Part shown: positions 19,448 through 29,415 of the stretch, piece by piece
Layout of the letters: each line of letters starts with the position of its first letter
Position numbering within the stretch: position 1 is the stretch's first letter
NCBI GenBank assembly: GCA_963696495.1
Contig: CAVOKJ010000007.1
Coordinates: 62,001-126,000 of the forward strand
Origin: Bog-756 sp963696495
GTDB taxonomy: Bacteria; Actinomycetota; Acidimicrobiia; Acidimicrobiales; RAAP-2
Length of the DNA stretch: 64,000 nucleotides
Reading direction: 5' to 3'
Notes under the pieces: generated by a model
Databases searched by the model: none
Told to the model about the DNA's origin: nothing
Seen by the model: only the letters and a program-made list of their open reading frames with translations
Position numbers and translations under genes: made by a program

Positions 19448-20380
19448 ATGGCTACCAACCCCAGCGGGCCGCTCGCCCTGAGCGATGCCGCAGCCAGGCA
19501 GCTCGCCAACGCCACCAAGACGACGGCCCAGCTCTCGCTGATCACGCCGCGCTGGCTGGTGCACCTCCTCCAGTGGGTCCCCGTCGAGGCCGGCATCTAC
19601 CGGCTGAACAAGGTCGTCAACGTCGACTCCATCGACGTGGCCTGCCCGCCCCGTGACGAGTCGGAACTGCCGCAGACCTTCGTGCCCTACGACGAAGCAC
19701 CCCGCGAGTACTTCCTCAACTCGGTCACCACCGTCCTCGACGTCCACACGAGGGTGTCCGACCTCTACTCGAGCCCCTACGACCAGATCAAAGAGCAGCT
19801 CCGGCTGACCATCGAGACGATCAAGGAGCGCCAGGAAGGCGAGCTGATCAACAACGCCGACTACGGCATGCTAGCCAACGTCGTCCCCGAGCAGACCCTC
19901 ACGACCCTCACCGGTCCCCCCACCCCTGACGACCTCGACCATCTCCTCACCAAGGTCTGGAAGGAGCCGGCCTTCTTCCTCGCCCACCCCCTGGCCATCG
20001 CCGCCTTCGGACGCGAGTGCACGAGCCGGGGCGTGCCGCCTCCGACCATCAGCCTCTTCGGCTCGCAGTTCCTGACCTGGAGGGGCGTGCCGCTCATCCC
20101 CTCGGACAAGATCGCCGTCGAGGCCAACAAGACCAAGATCCTGCTGCTGAGGACCGGTGAGAAGCGCCAAGGGGTCGTCGGGCTCTTCCAGCCCGGGCTC
20201 ACCGGCGAGCAGGGTCCAGGGCTCTCGGTCCGCTTCATGGGCATCAACAGGAGCGCCATCGCCTCCTACCTCATCTCCCTGTACTGCTCCCTCGCCGTCC
20301 TGACCGACGACGCCATCGCCGTCCTCGACGGCGTCGTGGTCGACCGGTTCACCGACTACGCCACCAAGTACCGCAAGTAG
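19448..20380 (+). CDS. Family 2A encapsulin shell protein (SrpI-like)
   Basis: 310 residues from ATG 19448 (AAAGGA about ten bases upstream). HK97-fold shell protein: long N-terminal arm (LALSDAAARQLANATKT), WLVHLLQWVPVEAGIYRLNKV, the E-loop-like segment, and ITP-type core motifs such as EFFLNSVT-like REYFLNSVTTVLDVHTRVSDLYSSPYDQIKEQLRLTIETIKERQEGELIN and the C-terminal LISLYCSLAVLTDDAIAVLDGV. Length matches the about 306 residues of the cyanobacterial SrpI. No cyclic-nucleotide-binding insertion is seen, so it is family 2A, not 2B. Known 2A shells form T=1 icosahedra around a cysteine desulfurase and are induced by sulfur starvation. The gene for that cargo starts six bases after the stop, so the pair is an operon. 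An AT-rich patch near 19340-19356 and a small hairpin at 19410-19428 precede the gene. Confidence 0.93.
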   Translation: MATNPSGPLALSDAAARQLANATKTTAQLSLITPRWLVHLLQWVPVEAGIYRLNKVVNVDSIDVACPPRDESELPQTFVPYDEAPREYFLNSVTTVLDVHTRVSDLYSSPYDQIKEQLRLTIETIKERQEGELINNADYGMLANVVPEQTLTTLTGPPTPDDLDHLLTKVWKEPAFFLAHPLAIAAFGRECTSRGVPPPTISLFGSQFLTWRGVPLIPSDKIAVEANKTKILLLRTGEKRQGVVGLFQPGLTGEQGPGLSVRFMGINRSAIASYLISLYCSLAVLTDDAIAVLDGVVVDRFTDYATKYRK

Positions 20381-20386
20381 GCCACG

Positions 20387-22364
<1,978 letters not shown>

Positions 22365-22451
22365 CGGGCACCGGCCGCGCACCCCGTCCGGGCGGCCACA
22401 CCTCGGCGGTCCCGCGCCGGGGCCGGAGTCCCTCATCCCGCCTTTCCCTAC

Positions 22452-22480
22452 TTGATCGATAGAAATACTTCCATTAGACT
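22452..22480 (+). promoter_or_regulatory. Predicted sigma70-type promoter of the first secreted paralog
   Basis: TTGATC at 22452-22457, a 17-base spacer and TAGACT at 22475-22480, in an AT-rich patch that stands out from the GC-rich surroundings. The gene begins about 190 bases downstream, so a long untranslated leader is implied. Confidence 0.55.
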
Positions 22481-22675
22481 GAGGCGCTGTGAGGCCGGCG
22501 AGGGAACGGTCGGTGTCGCGTCGCCATGGTGCGTCGGCGGTGTCTGTCCATCCACCACACCGAGCCTTCTCGTTTCGGTGGCACCGGCGGCAAGTCCGAG
22601 ACTGCTTCCAGGGCTCCGTTGGCCCAAACCCGGCGAAGTCTGCTCGATGAGATCAGTGAGATCAGGAGGAGTCCG

Positions 22676-23350
22676 ATGAAGCTCCGAGCCCGTCAGCTCG
22701 TCCCTCTGGCCGTTGCCGTCGTGTCGGGCGGCCTGCTCACCGCCTGCGAAGCACCGCTGAACGGCACCTTCGACGTGACGGCCGGCGCCTGCTCGTCGGG
22801 CGGTGTGACGTCGGGCTCGTACTTCCGCATGATCCAAGCCGGTGGGTCGGCCTCCTCCGGGCCGTTCCTGCAGAATCCCTCGTCACCCTGTGGCGACAAG
22901 ACCTACACGCCCCTGTCAGCGGGGACCCAAGGGGGCCTCAAGACAGGCACGCAACAGCCACAGCCCAGCCCTGCGTTCGACTCGTCGGGCAACTCGCTGG
23001 CCAAGGCGATCCTGAAGCCGGTCGACTTCTTCGGGGTGAAGTTCGGCGAATCGACCAACTCGACCGATCCCCAGACCGGCACGTCGGTAGCAGCGCCGTC
23101 GATCGACAACAACGGAGGCGTCCTCTCCGGTGACCTGCGGGCGTTCAACGTCGGTTGGAACAACCAGAATTTCAACCAGGGCTCGCCGAAGCCCAACGGG
23201 ACCAAGCCGGGACTCACCTCCGGACCGTCCGGACTGTACGACTCGTCGACCGGCGTCTACGGCTTCGAGTGGACCAGTCAGATCGTCGGTGGCCCGTTCA
23301 ACGGGTTCACGGGCGAGTGGTACCTCACCGGCAAGTACAAGAGCAGCTGA
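22676..23350 (+). CDS. Secreted paralog 1: lipoprotein with the GSYFRM/FFGVKF domain
   Basis: 224 residues from ATG 22676 with AGGAGGAG upstream. The signal peptide ends in the lipobox LTAC (Cys24). The mature protein is one domain of about 190 residues with motifs shared by three other genes nearby: GTFDVTAG, GSYFRM, PAFDSSGNSLA, FFGVKF, TDPQTG, WNNQNFNQGSPKP and WTSQIVGGPFNGFTGEWYLTG. Conserved Trp, Phe and Asn residues and the near-invariant GGPFNGFTG loop suggest a beta-rich binding fold. I do not recognise the family. Two cysteines (GACSSGG and SSPCGDK) are shared with paralog 2 and may form a disulphide. Confidence 0.88.
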   Translation: MKLRARQLVPLAVAVVSGGLLTACEAPLNGTFDVTAGACSSGGVTSGSYFRMIQAGGSASSGPFLQNPSSPCGDKTYTPLSAGTQGGLKTGTQQPQPSPAFDSSGNSLAKAILKPVDFFGVKFGESTNSTDPQTGTSVAAPSIDNNGGVLSGDLRAFNVGWNNQNFNQGSPKPNGTKPGLTSGPSGLYDSSTGVYGFEWTSQIVGGPFNGFTGEWYLTGKYKSS

Positions 23351-23662
23351 GAAGCGGTCGCCACCTGGAGTCCGGCGCCTTGGCGAGCGGCCGGCACGAA
23401 TCATCACTTCTTGGCCGTTGACGGGGGATCGACGCTGGCCGGCAGCTTGCCTGCGGTCCCCCACCGTCGCCCGAACGAATCGGCTTGGCCACTGAGAGTG
23501 ACCTCTCGATCTCCCACCGAAACGCATGGCCCGTCTAGGACGACGGGCGCGCGTTGCGCATATGTCCGACCGGCGCCCCTCGACCGTTCCCTCCGCTTGC
23601 CCCTCGCTCGCTGAAACCAGAGCGACGACGCCACCACCGGTGAACGGTGCAGGCAAACCAAC

Positions 23663-23691
23663 TTGACCCGGGGCCGGCGGGGCGCTAAACA
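23663..23691 (+). promoter_or_regulatory. Possible promoter of the second secreted paralog
   Basis: TTGACC at 23663-23668, a 17-base spacer and TAAACA at 23686-23691; TAATCT at 23694 is an alternative -10. The coding start is about 280 bases downstream. Confidence 0.35.
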
Positions 23692-23970
23692 ACTAATCTG
23701 CTAGGAATAGTAGGGAATGGCCGGCGGCAATGAAACTACTCATGGAGACAGAGGGGCGGCTATGTGGGGGCGACACCTTTCGGTCCGGAACCGCGGCAGT
23801 CTGCGAAGAACCGAAGCGGGCGTGATGCGCCGCCATGGTTCCTTCGTCGGGGAGGGGAAGGTCATGCCCGTGCTGATCGCCAGGCCACCGGCTGCCGGCC
23901 AGCACCGTCCGGCGCCTCAGCCGCCACCGATCCCCCACCGGGACCGTTCGAGGGCAATGGAGCCAGCTGC

Positions 23971-25446
23971 ATGCGACTGGTGAGCCGGATGCGCCGCGTC
24001 CTCGTGGCCGTGACGTTGATGGGTGTTGTCGTGGTCGGCGCGGCCAGCCCTGGATGGGCGGCGACGTCGGGTCGGAGGTCCGTTGCGACATCCACCAATT
24101 CGAGCACTTGGACCAGGCCGGCCAGATCGCCCAGGCCGGCGAGATCGGTCAGGCCGACCAAGCCGGAAAGATCGACCAGGCCCGTCAGGTCGACCCGGCC
24201 GGCCAAATCGACCAGGCCGGCGAGATCGGTCAGGCCGACCGCCTTGACCACATCGAGCACGCCGAGCACCTCGACCGGCTCGAGCACGCCGAGGACCTCG
24301 ACCGACTCGACCACACCGAGCACGTCGAGCACCTCGACCGCCTTGACCACATCGAGCACGCCGACCACCTCGACCACGTCGAGCACCTCGACCACGTCGA
24401 CCACGTCGACCACGTCGGTCAGTCCCAAGCCGGCATCGGTCCTCCCGGCGCAAACAGCGACCGGGGCCGCATCCACCGATCCGACAGCGAACCCGGCCGA
24501 TCCGACCGCGGCATCGGCGGGCACCGCGCTGGTGGGCACGTTCAAGATCCAGGCCGGAAGCTGCGCCAGCGGAGAGTCCGGGTCCTACTTCCGGATGGTC
24601 GAGGCCGGCGAGGCGCCGGGCGGTTCGGATGCGCACTATCTGGTCAACGGCAACTCGACCTGCAGTGATCAGACCTACACCCTCTTTCAACCGGGCACCG
24701 GGAGTGGACTGGTGACCGGCGGCTATCAGCCCGGGTCGTCACCGGCGTTCGACGGAAGCGGCAATGCGCTCTCCGACCAGATCGTGCAGCCGGCGACCTT
24801 CTTCGGTGTGAAGTTCTCGGTGACCACGGAGGCCACCGATCCCCAGACCAACCAGGCGGTTCCCGCCCCGAGCGTCGACGCAGACGGCTCCACCCTCACC
24901 GGCAATCTCGAAGCGTGGAGCGCGGCATGGAACAAGCAGTACTTCAACCAGGGCGCACCCAAGCCGGGCGGGAGCTCCCCAGGGTTCACGGCCGGACCCA
25001 CCGGCACCTACGATTCGTCGACCGGCGCCTTCACCCTGACCTGGACCAGCCAGATCGTCGGCGGACCGTTCAACAACTTCACCGGCCAGTGGCATCTGGT
25101 CGGTACCTTCGAACCCGGGTCCGGGACCACGCCACCGACCTCGACATCGACGCCCACTTCGACGACGGGGGGTACGGGAGGCACGGAGAGCACAGGGACA
25201 GGGTCCTCGGGTGGATCGGGGGCGACGGCAACGGGTACCTCGTCCGGGTCGACGGCCGGTGCTCCCGCCGGTTCGACGACCGCGGCGACCGCCGGGTCCC
25301 CGAGCGCACCCGTGGCCGTTGCCAGCGGCACCCTGCCCTTCACGGGCCTGGGCATCCCGCTGTGGTTCCCGTTCCCGGTGATCGCTCTGGGAGCAGCACT
25401 CATGATGCCGACCCGACGTTCCCGCGCCAAACGGCGGGAGCTGTGA
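23971..25446 (+). CDS. Secreted paralog 2: LPFTG cell-wall-anchored protein with low-complexity stalk
   Basis: 491 residues from ATG 23971, chosen because it gives a clean signal peptide (RVLVAVTLMGVVVVGAASPGWAA). Next comes a stalk of about 130 residues: first Arg-Pro-rich repeats (such as RSTRPAKSTRPARSVRP), then Ser/Thr-rich repeats (such as STSTTSTTSTTS). The shared domain follows (about 188-380) with GSYFRM, PAFDGSGNALS, FFGVKFS, TDPQTN, WNKQYFNQGAPKP and IVGGPFNNFTGQWHL. A second Thr/Gly/Ser linker leads to LPFTG, a hydrophobic span and the tail RRSRAKRREL. It should be sortase-linked to the wall and hold the domain away from the surface. The stalk may be glycosylated. Confidence 0.88.
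   Translation: MRLVSRMRRVLVAVTLMGVVVVGAASPGWAATSGRRSVATSTNSSTWTRPARSPRPARSVRPTKPERSTRPVRSTRPAKSTRPARSVRPTALTTSSTPSTSTGSSTPRTSTDSTTPSTSSTSTALTTSSTPTTSTTSSTSTTSTTSTTSVSPKPASVLPAQTATGAASTDPTANPADPTAASAGTALVGTFKIQAGSCASGESGSYFRMVEAGEAPGGSDAHYLVNGNSTCSDQTYTLFQPGTGSGLVTGGYQPGSSPAFDGSGNALSDQIVQPATFFGVKFSVTTEATDPQTNQAVPAPSVDADGSTLTGNLEAWSAAWNKQYFNQGAPKPGGSSPGFTAGPTGTYDSSTGAFTLTWTSQIVGGPFNNFTGQWHLVGTFEPGSGTTPPTSTSTPTSTTGGTGGTESTGTGSSGGSGATATGTSSGSTAGAPAGSTTAATAGSPSAPVAVASGTLPFTGLGIPLWFPFPVIALGAALMMPTRRSRAKRREL
24100..24430 (+). repeat. Degenerate coding repeats of the stalk region
   Basis: Short GACCAGGCCGG/GATCG-type units to about 24240, then ACC(T/A)CGA(C/G)C(A/G)-type units to about 24430. They encode the Arg-Pro and Ser/Thr stretches of the LPFTG protein. 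The regular base pattern keeps all frames open, which creates false reading frames on both strands. Confidence 0.7.
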
Positions 25447-25492
25447 TGGTCCGGTCACTGTCTCCGTCAGGCTCGACCACAGGAGGTCGCCC

Positions 25493-25576
25493 ATGCTGCC
25501 GAAGGGATCATCGGCCAGCCAGCACCACGCCACTGTGCTGACACCGACGATCCTTCCCACAACCAACAACAAGTAG
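25493..25576 (+). CDS. Possible 27-residue leader peptide upstream of secreted paralog 3
   Basis: ATG 25493 is preceded by CAGGAGG at good spacing and opens a 27-codon frame ending TTNNK at a TAG at 25574. It lies between paralogs 2 and 3 and may be a translated leader; the product has no recognised motif. Weak call resting only on the strong ribosome binding site. Confidence 0.3.
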   Translation: MLPKGSSASQHHATVLTPTILPTTNNK

Positions 25577-25683
25577 AGAGGCAGCAGATGGACAGACGAC
25601 ACACCCCGAGCCGGCTCATCGGCTCGTACCGATCATCCGAACCACTAGCAACAAGACCAACCAAAGCAACGAGAAGAAGGGAC

Positions 25684-26697
25684 ATGCGTCAGATGAAGAG
25701 AACAAGACTGCACCGATGGATCGCCGCAGTATCGGGGGTCGCGCTGCTGTCGTCAGCCGCCCTGGTCGGGGCGGTGACAGGCGCCACAGTTGCCGGCGCA
25801 GCCTCCCCGACTCCGCTGGTGGGGACGTTCCACATCACCGCAGGTTCGGAACCAGGGGCGGGCACGCCGACCGGGTCGTACTTCCGGATGCTGGACCCGG
25901 GGGGAACGCTCAACGGTGCGGATTCCAACTACATCACCAACGCCAGCTCGAGTGCATCCGACCAGACGTACACGTTGCTGAGCCCCGGCACCGCCGGCGG
26001 GCTGACAACCGGCTCGTACCAGCCGGCGCCGAGTCCGGCATTCGACGGTTCAGGGAACGCGTTGGCCAACAGCATCGTCCAGCCGACCGGATTCTTCGGA
26101 GTCAACTTCTCGATCGAGACCGAGACTCCGGATGCCCAGACAGCTACCGCGGTGGTCGCACCGAGCATCAGCTCCACCAAAGGCGCACTGTCCGGGAATG
26201 TCCAGGCCTTGAGCGCGTCATGGAACGGCCAGTACTTCAATCAGGGATCGCCGAAGCCTGACGGGACCTACCCGGCGCCGACCACTGCGGTCTCGGGGAC
26301 CTACAACGCCGCGACGGGGGCCTACAGCTTGACCTGGGCCAGCCTCATCGTCGGCGGGCCGTTCAACGGGTTCACCGGTCAGTGGTTCCTGAACGGTACG
26401 TTCACCGCGGGTACCCTCCAGATCACCACCTCGTCTCTGCCCGGTGCCACCCGGGGCGTCCCCTACAACGGCGGCAGCGGCTATCAGCTGACGGCGTCCG
26501 GGGGACCAACTCCCTACAAGTGGAAGGCGACCGGGCTGCCCAAGGGGCTCAAGGTGGCAGCGGCCACCGGTGTGATCTCGGGGACGCCCAAAGCCACGCA
26601 TGTGTCGGCCGGGAGCTACAACGTGACGGTCACGGCGAAGGACGCGGCGAAGCCGAAGGGAACGGCGACGGCCTCATTCACCTTGGCACTCTCCTAG
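25684..26697 (+). CDS. Secreted paralog 3: shared domain plus C-terminal Ig (He_PIG-like) module
   Basis: 337 residues from ATG 25684, preceded by AGAAGAAGGGAC; an in-frame ATG at 25588, also with a ribosome binding site, would add 32 polar residues before the signal peptide. A signal peptide ends near GATVAGAA. The shared domain spans about 42-235 with GSYFRML, PAFDGSGNALA, FFGVNFS, WNGQYFNQGSPKP and LIVGGPFNGFTGQWFLNG. A putative Ig domain follows (ITTSSLPGATRGVPYNG ... GVISGTPK). No lipobox or wall anchor, so it is probably released. The Cys pair of paralogs 1 and 2 is absent. Confidence 0.88.
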   Translation: MRQMKRTRLHRWIAAVSGVALLSSAALVGAVTGATVAGAASPTPLVGTFHITAGSEPGAGTPTGSYFRMLDPGGTLNGADSNYITNASSSASDQTYTLLSPGTAGGLTTGSYQPAPSPAFDGSGNALANSIVQPTGFFGVNFSIETETPDAQTATAVVAPSISSTKGALSGNVQALSASWNGQYFNQGSPKPDGTYPAPTTAVSGTYNAATGAYSLTWASLIVGGPFNGFTGQWFLNGTFTAGTLQITTSSLPGATRGVPYNGGSGYQLTASGGPTPYKWKATGLPKGLKVAAATGVISGTPKATHVSAGSYNVTVTAKDAAKPKGTATASFTLALS

Positions 26698-26730
26698 TCC
26701 CAAGATCGGCCGTCCTGGCCGTTACGCACC

Positions 26731-26761
26731 CGCCGCGATCCGGTCATCCCGGATCGCGGCG
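26731..26761 (+). terminator. Strong stem-loop after secreted paralog 3
   Basis: A perfect 13-bp inverted repeat (CGCCGCGATCCGG with its complement) around a 5-base loop, starting 33 bases after the stop codon. No T-run follows, as is common for GC-rich actinobacteria. The following 300 bases to the convergent permease gene hold nothing else I can support. Confidence 0.75.
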
Positions 26762-27057
26762 GGGTCGCGTCGGGCGTGAGGCATGGGAACCGGGGTATCG
26801 GAACCGGAGAGGGAGGACGCAGGCCCGAGACACCCGGGGGCCGACCAGGGGGTCGGCGCGCACCACGGGAGCTCACTCCAGCACGATGGCGAGCGGTCAG
26901 GGCGACGCCGTGCCGTGAACCAGGCGACAGCTCCGATCTCCGTCGCTTCCCTGCGACGGCGCCCCGCGCACCGACGCCCACCGACCGATCGTCGACCGCC
27001 CCTGGTCCGCCGCCCGGAGCACCGCCGGCTCCACCTTCGTGATCGGGCTGCGTCCGC

Positions 27058-27792
27058 TCACCCGTCGCGACGGGTGAGCGTGATCGCACCGGCGGCGGCT
27101 ATCACCGCCGCCACCAGCAGCATGGTGAGCGCCGCCGCCCAGGTCCCGGCCGGATACGTCTGGTTCGCCGGCAATTGGGCACCGCCGACGACTTCGGTGA
27201 TGACCGTGCCGGGACTGGCGCCGACGACCCACGGCTCCAGGCCACCGAGCAGCCCACTGGCGGCCTTTGGCAGCAGCAGCGCAACGACGACGATGGCGAT
27301 CGACGCGCTCGGGGATCTCGTGATCACACCGACGCTCACGCCGATCACCGCCACGGTGATCACGGCGATGACGACGCTCGCCAACAATGCCGGATCGCCC
27401 AGCCCGTAGGCGCCGGGCGCCCGCACCCCGAGTACGACCAGCAGTGCGATCACCGCGGACAGTACCGCACCCACGCCCGCAGCGGTGGCAATCGCACTGA
27501 GCTTGGCGGCATACAGAACGGGCCGGCGGGGCACCGTGGTCAGGCTCGTCACCATCGTCCCCTGGGCATACTCGCCGGCGGTGATGGCCGTGCTCCAGGC
27601 GCCGAACGCCAACAGGCCCACCAACGACCCCATGGCTGCGCCGCTGGTGGACGATTCTCCCGAACTGAGCCCCCCGGTGGTGACGACCAGGAACGAGGTG
27701 ACCGGGATGGCCAACGTGACGAGGACCGCACTGATCCACTGCCCCCTGACGGTGAGGATCTTCAGGAGCTCCGCACGCCAGGCCGAGCTCAC
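27058..27792 (-). CDS. ABC-2 type transporter permease
   Basis: 244 residues with six hydrophobic segments. The N-terminal MSSAWRAELLKILTVRGQW is the typical amphipathic entry of ABC-2 permeases that pair with an ATPase encoded just upstream. Its GTG start overlaps the ATPase stop in a GTGA, so translation is coupled. It is the last gene of the operon 30410 to 27058. ABC-2 systems export lipids, peptides or drugs, or act as transmembrane signal modules; the substrate here is unknown. Confidence 0.85.
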   Translation of the reverse strand: MSSAWRAELLKILTVRGQWISAVLVTLAIPVTSFLVVTTGGLSSGESSTSGAAMGSLVGLLAFGAWSTAITAGEYAQGTMVTSLTTVPRRPVLYAAKLSAIATAAGVGAVLSAVIALLVVLGVRAPGAYGLGDPALLASVVIAVITVAVIGVSVGVITRSPSASIAIVVVALLLPKAASGLLGGLEPWVVGASPGTVITEVVGGAQLPANQTYPAGTWAAALTMLLVAAVIAAAGAITLTRRDG

Positions 27793-28583
27793 AGCTCGCC
27801 CACCAGACGCAGATAACGCTCCTCGACCGGGACCCGATCCGACTCGCCCGTCGTGCCGCCGACGAACTCGGCCAGCGTGGACGCCACCCGGATCCGTCCT
27901 TCGTTGATGACCACGACATCATCACAGATGAGTTCGATCTCGGACATGAGATGACTCGACAGGAGCACCGTGCGCCCGGCGTCGGCCAGGGCGCGCAACA
28001 CCACACGCAGCCACCGGATCGCCGCGGCATCGAGTCCGTTGTGCGGCTCGTCGAGGATCACCACCGCCGGGTCGCCGATCAGAGCGGTGGCCAGGCCGAG
28101 TCGCTGCCGCATGCCCAGCGACATCATGCGGACCGGAAGATCGGCGATCGGGGTGATACCGGCGAGCTCGAGCGCCCGTTGCACCGACGACCGGGGCAAT
28201 CCATTGCTCGTGGCGACGACGGAGAGATGCCCACGTGCCGTGCGACGGGGATGGGCGGCGTCGGGTGTGAGGAGGGCACCGACGACCTCGACGGGTCGGC
28301 GATGGTCACGATACGGTCGTCCGCCGATCGTCGTGCGTCCCGACGTGAGGTGGTCGATACCGATGATCGCCCGGAGTGTCGTCGACTTTCCGGCGCCGTT
28401 CGGGCCGAGGAAGGCGGTGACACGGCCCGGCCGGGCGGTGAAGGACACCTTGTCGAGCACGGTGACTCCCTCGATGACCTTCGTGGCCTCCTCGACCACG
28501 ATGGCCGCACCGACGCGTTCGCCCACCGGTACCGGCATCTGTTCGGTCGTGGCCGGCACCGGCGGGCGCAGCGTCAGGCTCAC
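27789..28583 (-). CDS. ABC-2 transporter ATP-binding protein
   Basis: 264 residues from GTG 28583, two bases after the stop of the secreted paralog gene; an ATG at 28538 is an alternative. Walker A GPNGAGKST at about 60-68, a signature-like MSLGMRQRLGLATAL, Walker B VVILDEPHNGLDA, and the switch His in LLSSHLMSEIE. The signature has Ser-Leu-Gly-Met rather than LSGGQ, as in many ABC-2 drug/lipid ATPases. It overlaps the permease downstream. Its location directly behind a secreted member of the GSYFRM family is the strongest functional hint for that family. Confidence 0.9.
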   Translation of the reverse strand: MSLTLRPPVPATTEQMPVPVGERVGAAIVVEEATKVIEGVTVLDKVSFTARPGRVTAFLGPNGAGKSTTLRAIIGIDHLTSGRTTIGGRPYRDHRRPVEVVGALLTPDAAHPRRTARGHLSVVATSNGLPRSSVQRALELAGITPIADLPVRMMSLGMRQRLGLATALIGDPAVVILDEPHNGLDAAAIRWLRVVLRALADAGRTVLLSSHLMSEIELICDDVVVINEGRIRVASTLAEFVGGTTGESDRVPVEERYLRLVGEL

Positions 28584-28584
28584 G

Positions 28585-29415
28585 CTACGAACTCGTGGAG
28601 CTTCGTCCAGATGGCCGGTAGACGCCTTCGAGGTGCCACAGCCCGGTGAATCCGTTGAACGGCCCACCCTGGATGTAGCTGGTCCACTGGAGGACGAATT
28701 TGCCGGTCTTGGAGTCGAAGGTACCGGTCGCACCTGTTCCCGTCACGGTCGCCTTCGACGCCGATCCCAGCCACCGCTTCGACACCCAGCCCCACGCCTG
28801 CTGCGCTTCCTGCTGGCCCGGGGACTTGGCCTGGGTGCTCCGGACCGGCTTCGGAGCGCCCTGGTTGAAGTTCTGGTTGTTCCACGATGCCGCCCAGGAG
28901 GACAGGTCGGCGGTGAGCTTCCCGTTCTTCAGCACGACGGCCGGCGGTGCGCAGGCGGTCAGCGTCTGTGGGTCGACCTTGTTCGTCGAGATGCTGAACT
29001 TGACGCCGAAGAACTTTGTCGGCGTCGTGATGGCGCCGGCCAGCGAGTTGCCCCCGCTGTCGAAGGCCGGGGTCGGCTGCGATTGGTAGCTGCCGGTGCG
29101 AAATCCCCCTGCCGACCCGGGTTGCAGGAGCGTGGCCAGCCCACCGTCGGCGGAAGAATCCGCATTCCTCATGTACGGGCCGCTCTTCACCTTCGCTCCG
29201 GGCTGCAGCATCCGGAACCAGGTTCCACTGAGGTGATCGCCGTCGGCTGTCCCGGGGGTCAGTCGGAACAGCCCGATCAACACTCGACCTCCGCTCTGGG
29301 TCGAGCTGGTGGCGCCTGCCGGGATCGTCGGACCCACCACGAAGCTGCCCACCAGCAGCGCCATCATGATGGCCATGGCCCCCACTCGTGTCGAACATCT
29401 GACGGTGTGCTTCAT
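28585..29415 (-). CDS. Secreted paralog 4: shared-domain protein inside an ABC transporter operon
   Basis: 276 residues from ATG 29415, whose ATGA overlaps the stop of the upstream membrane protein gene. A signal peptide (MAIMMALLVGSFVVGPTIPAGA) leads into the shared domain: GTWFRML, PAFDSGGNSLA, FFGVKFS, VDPQTL, WNNQNFNQGAPKP and YIQGGPFNGFTGLWHLEGVY. An insert of about 40 residues (Gln/Ser/Lys-rich) lies after the PKP motif, making it longer than paralogs 1-3 there. No lipobox or sorting signal. Its stop is two bases from the ATPase start, so the four genes are one transcription unit. Confidence 0.88.
   Translation of the reverse strand: MKHTVRCSTRVGAMAIMMALLVGSFVVGPTIPAGATSSTQSGGRVLIGLFRLTPGTADGDHLSGTWFRMLQPGAKVKSGPYMRNADSSADGGLATLLQPGSAGGFRTGSYQSQPTPAFDSGGNSLAGAITTPTKFFGVKFSISTNKVDPQTLTACAPPAVVLKNGKLTADLSSWAASWNNQNFNQGAPKPVRSTQAKSPGQQEAQQAWGWVSKRWLGSASKATVTGTGATGTFDSKTGKFVLQWTSYIQGGPFNGFTGLWHLEGVYRPSGRSSTSS

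Noticed and set aside
23717..23983. 88-codon frame before the LPFTG gene, starting close to the predicted promoter.
   Set aside because: Pro/Arg/His-rich, no signal or domain; it overlaps the signal-peptide start of the LPFTG gene.
24100..24430. Regular repeats that could look like a CRISPR array.
   Set aside because: Units are short and degenerate without unique spacers, and they lie inside a coding frame.
23862..24690. Long minus-strand frames with GLVDLAG and Arg-Gly repeats, and a plus-strand frame with QADQAGKIDQ repeats, opposite the LPFTG protein.
   Set aside because: They come from the regular base pattern of the stalk repeats. Only the frame with signal peptide, shared domain and LPFTG tail has independent coding evidence.
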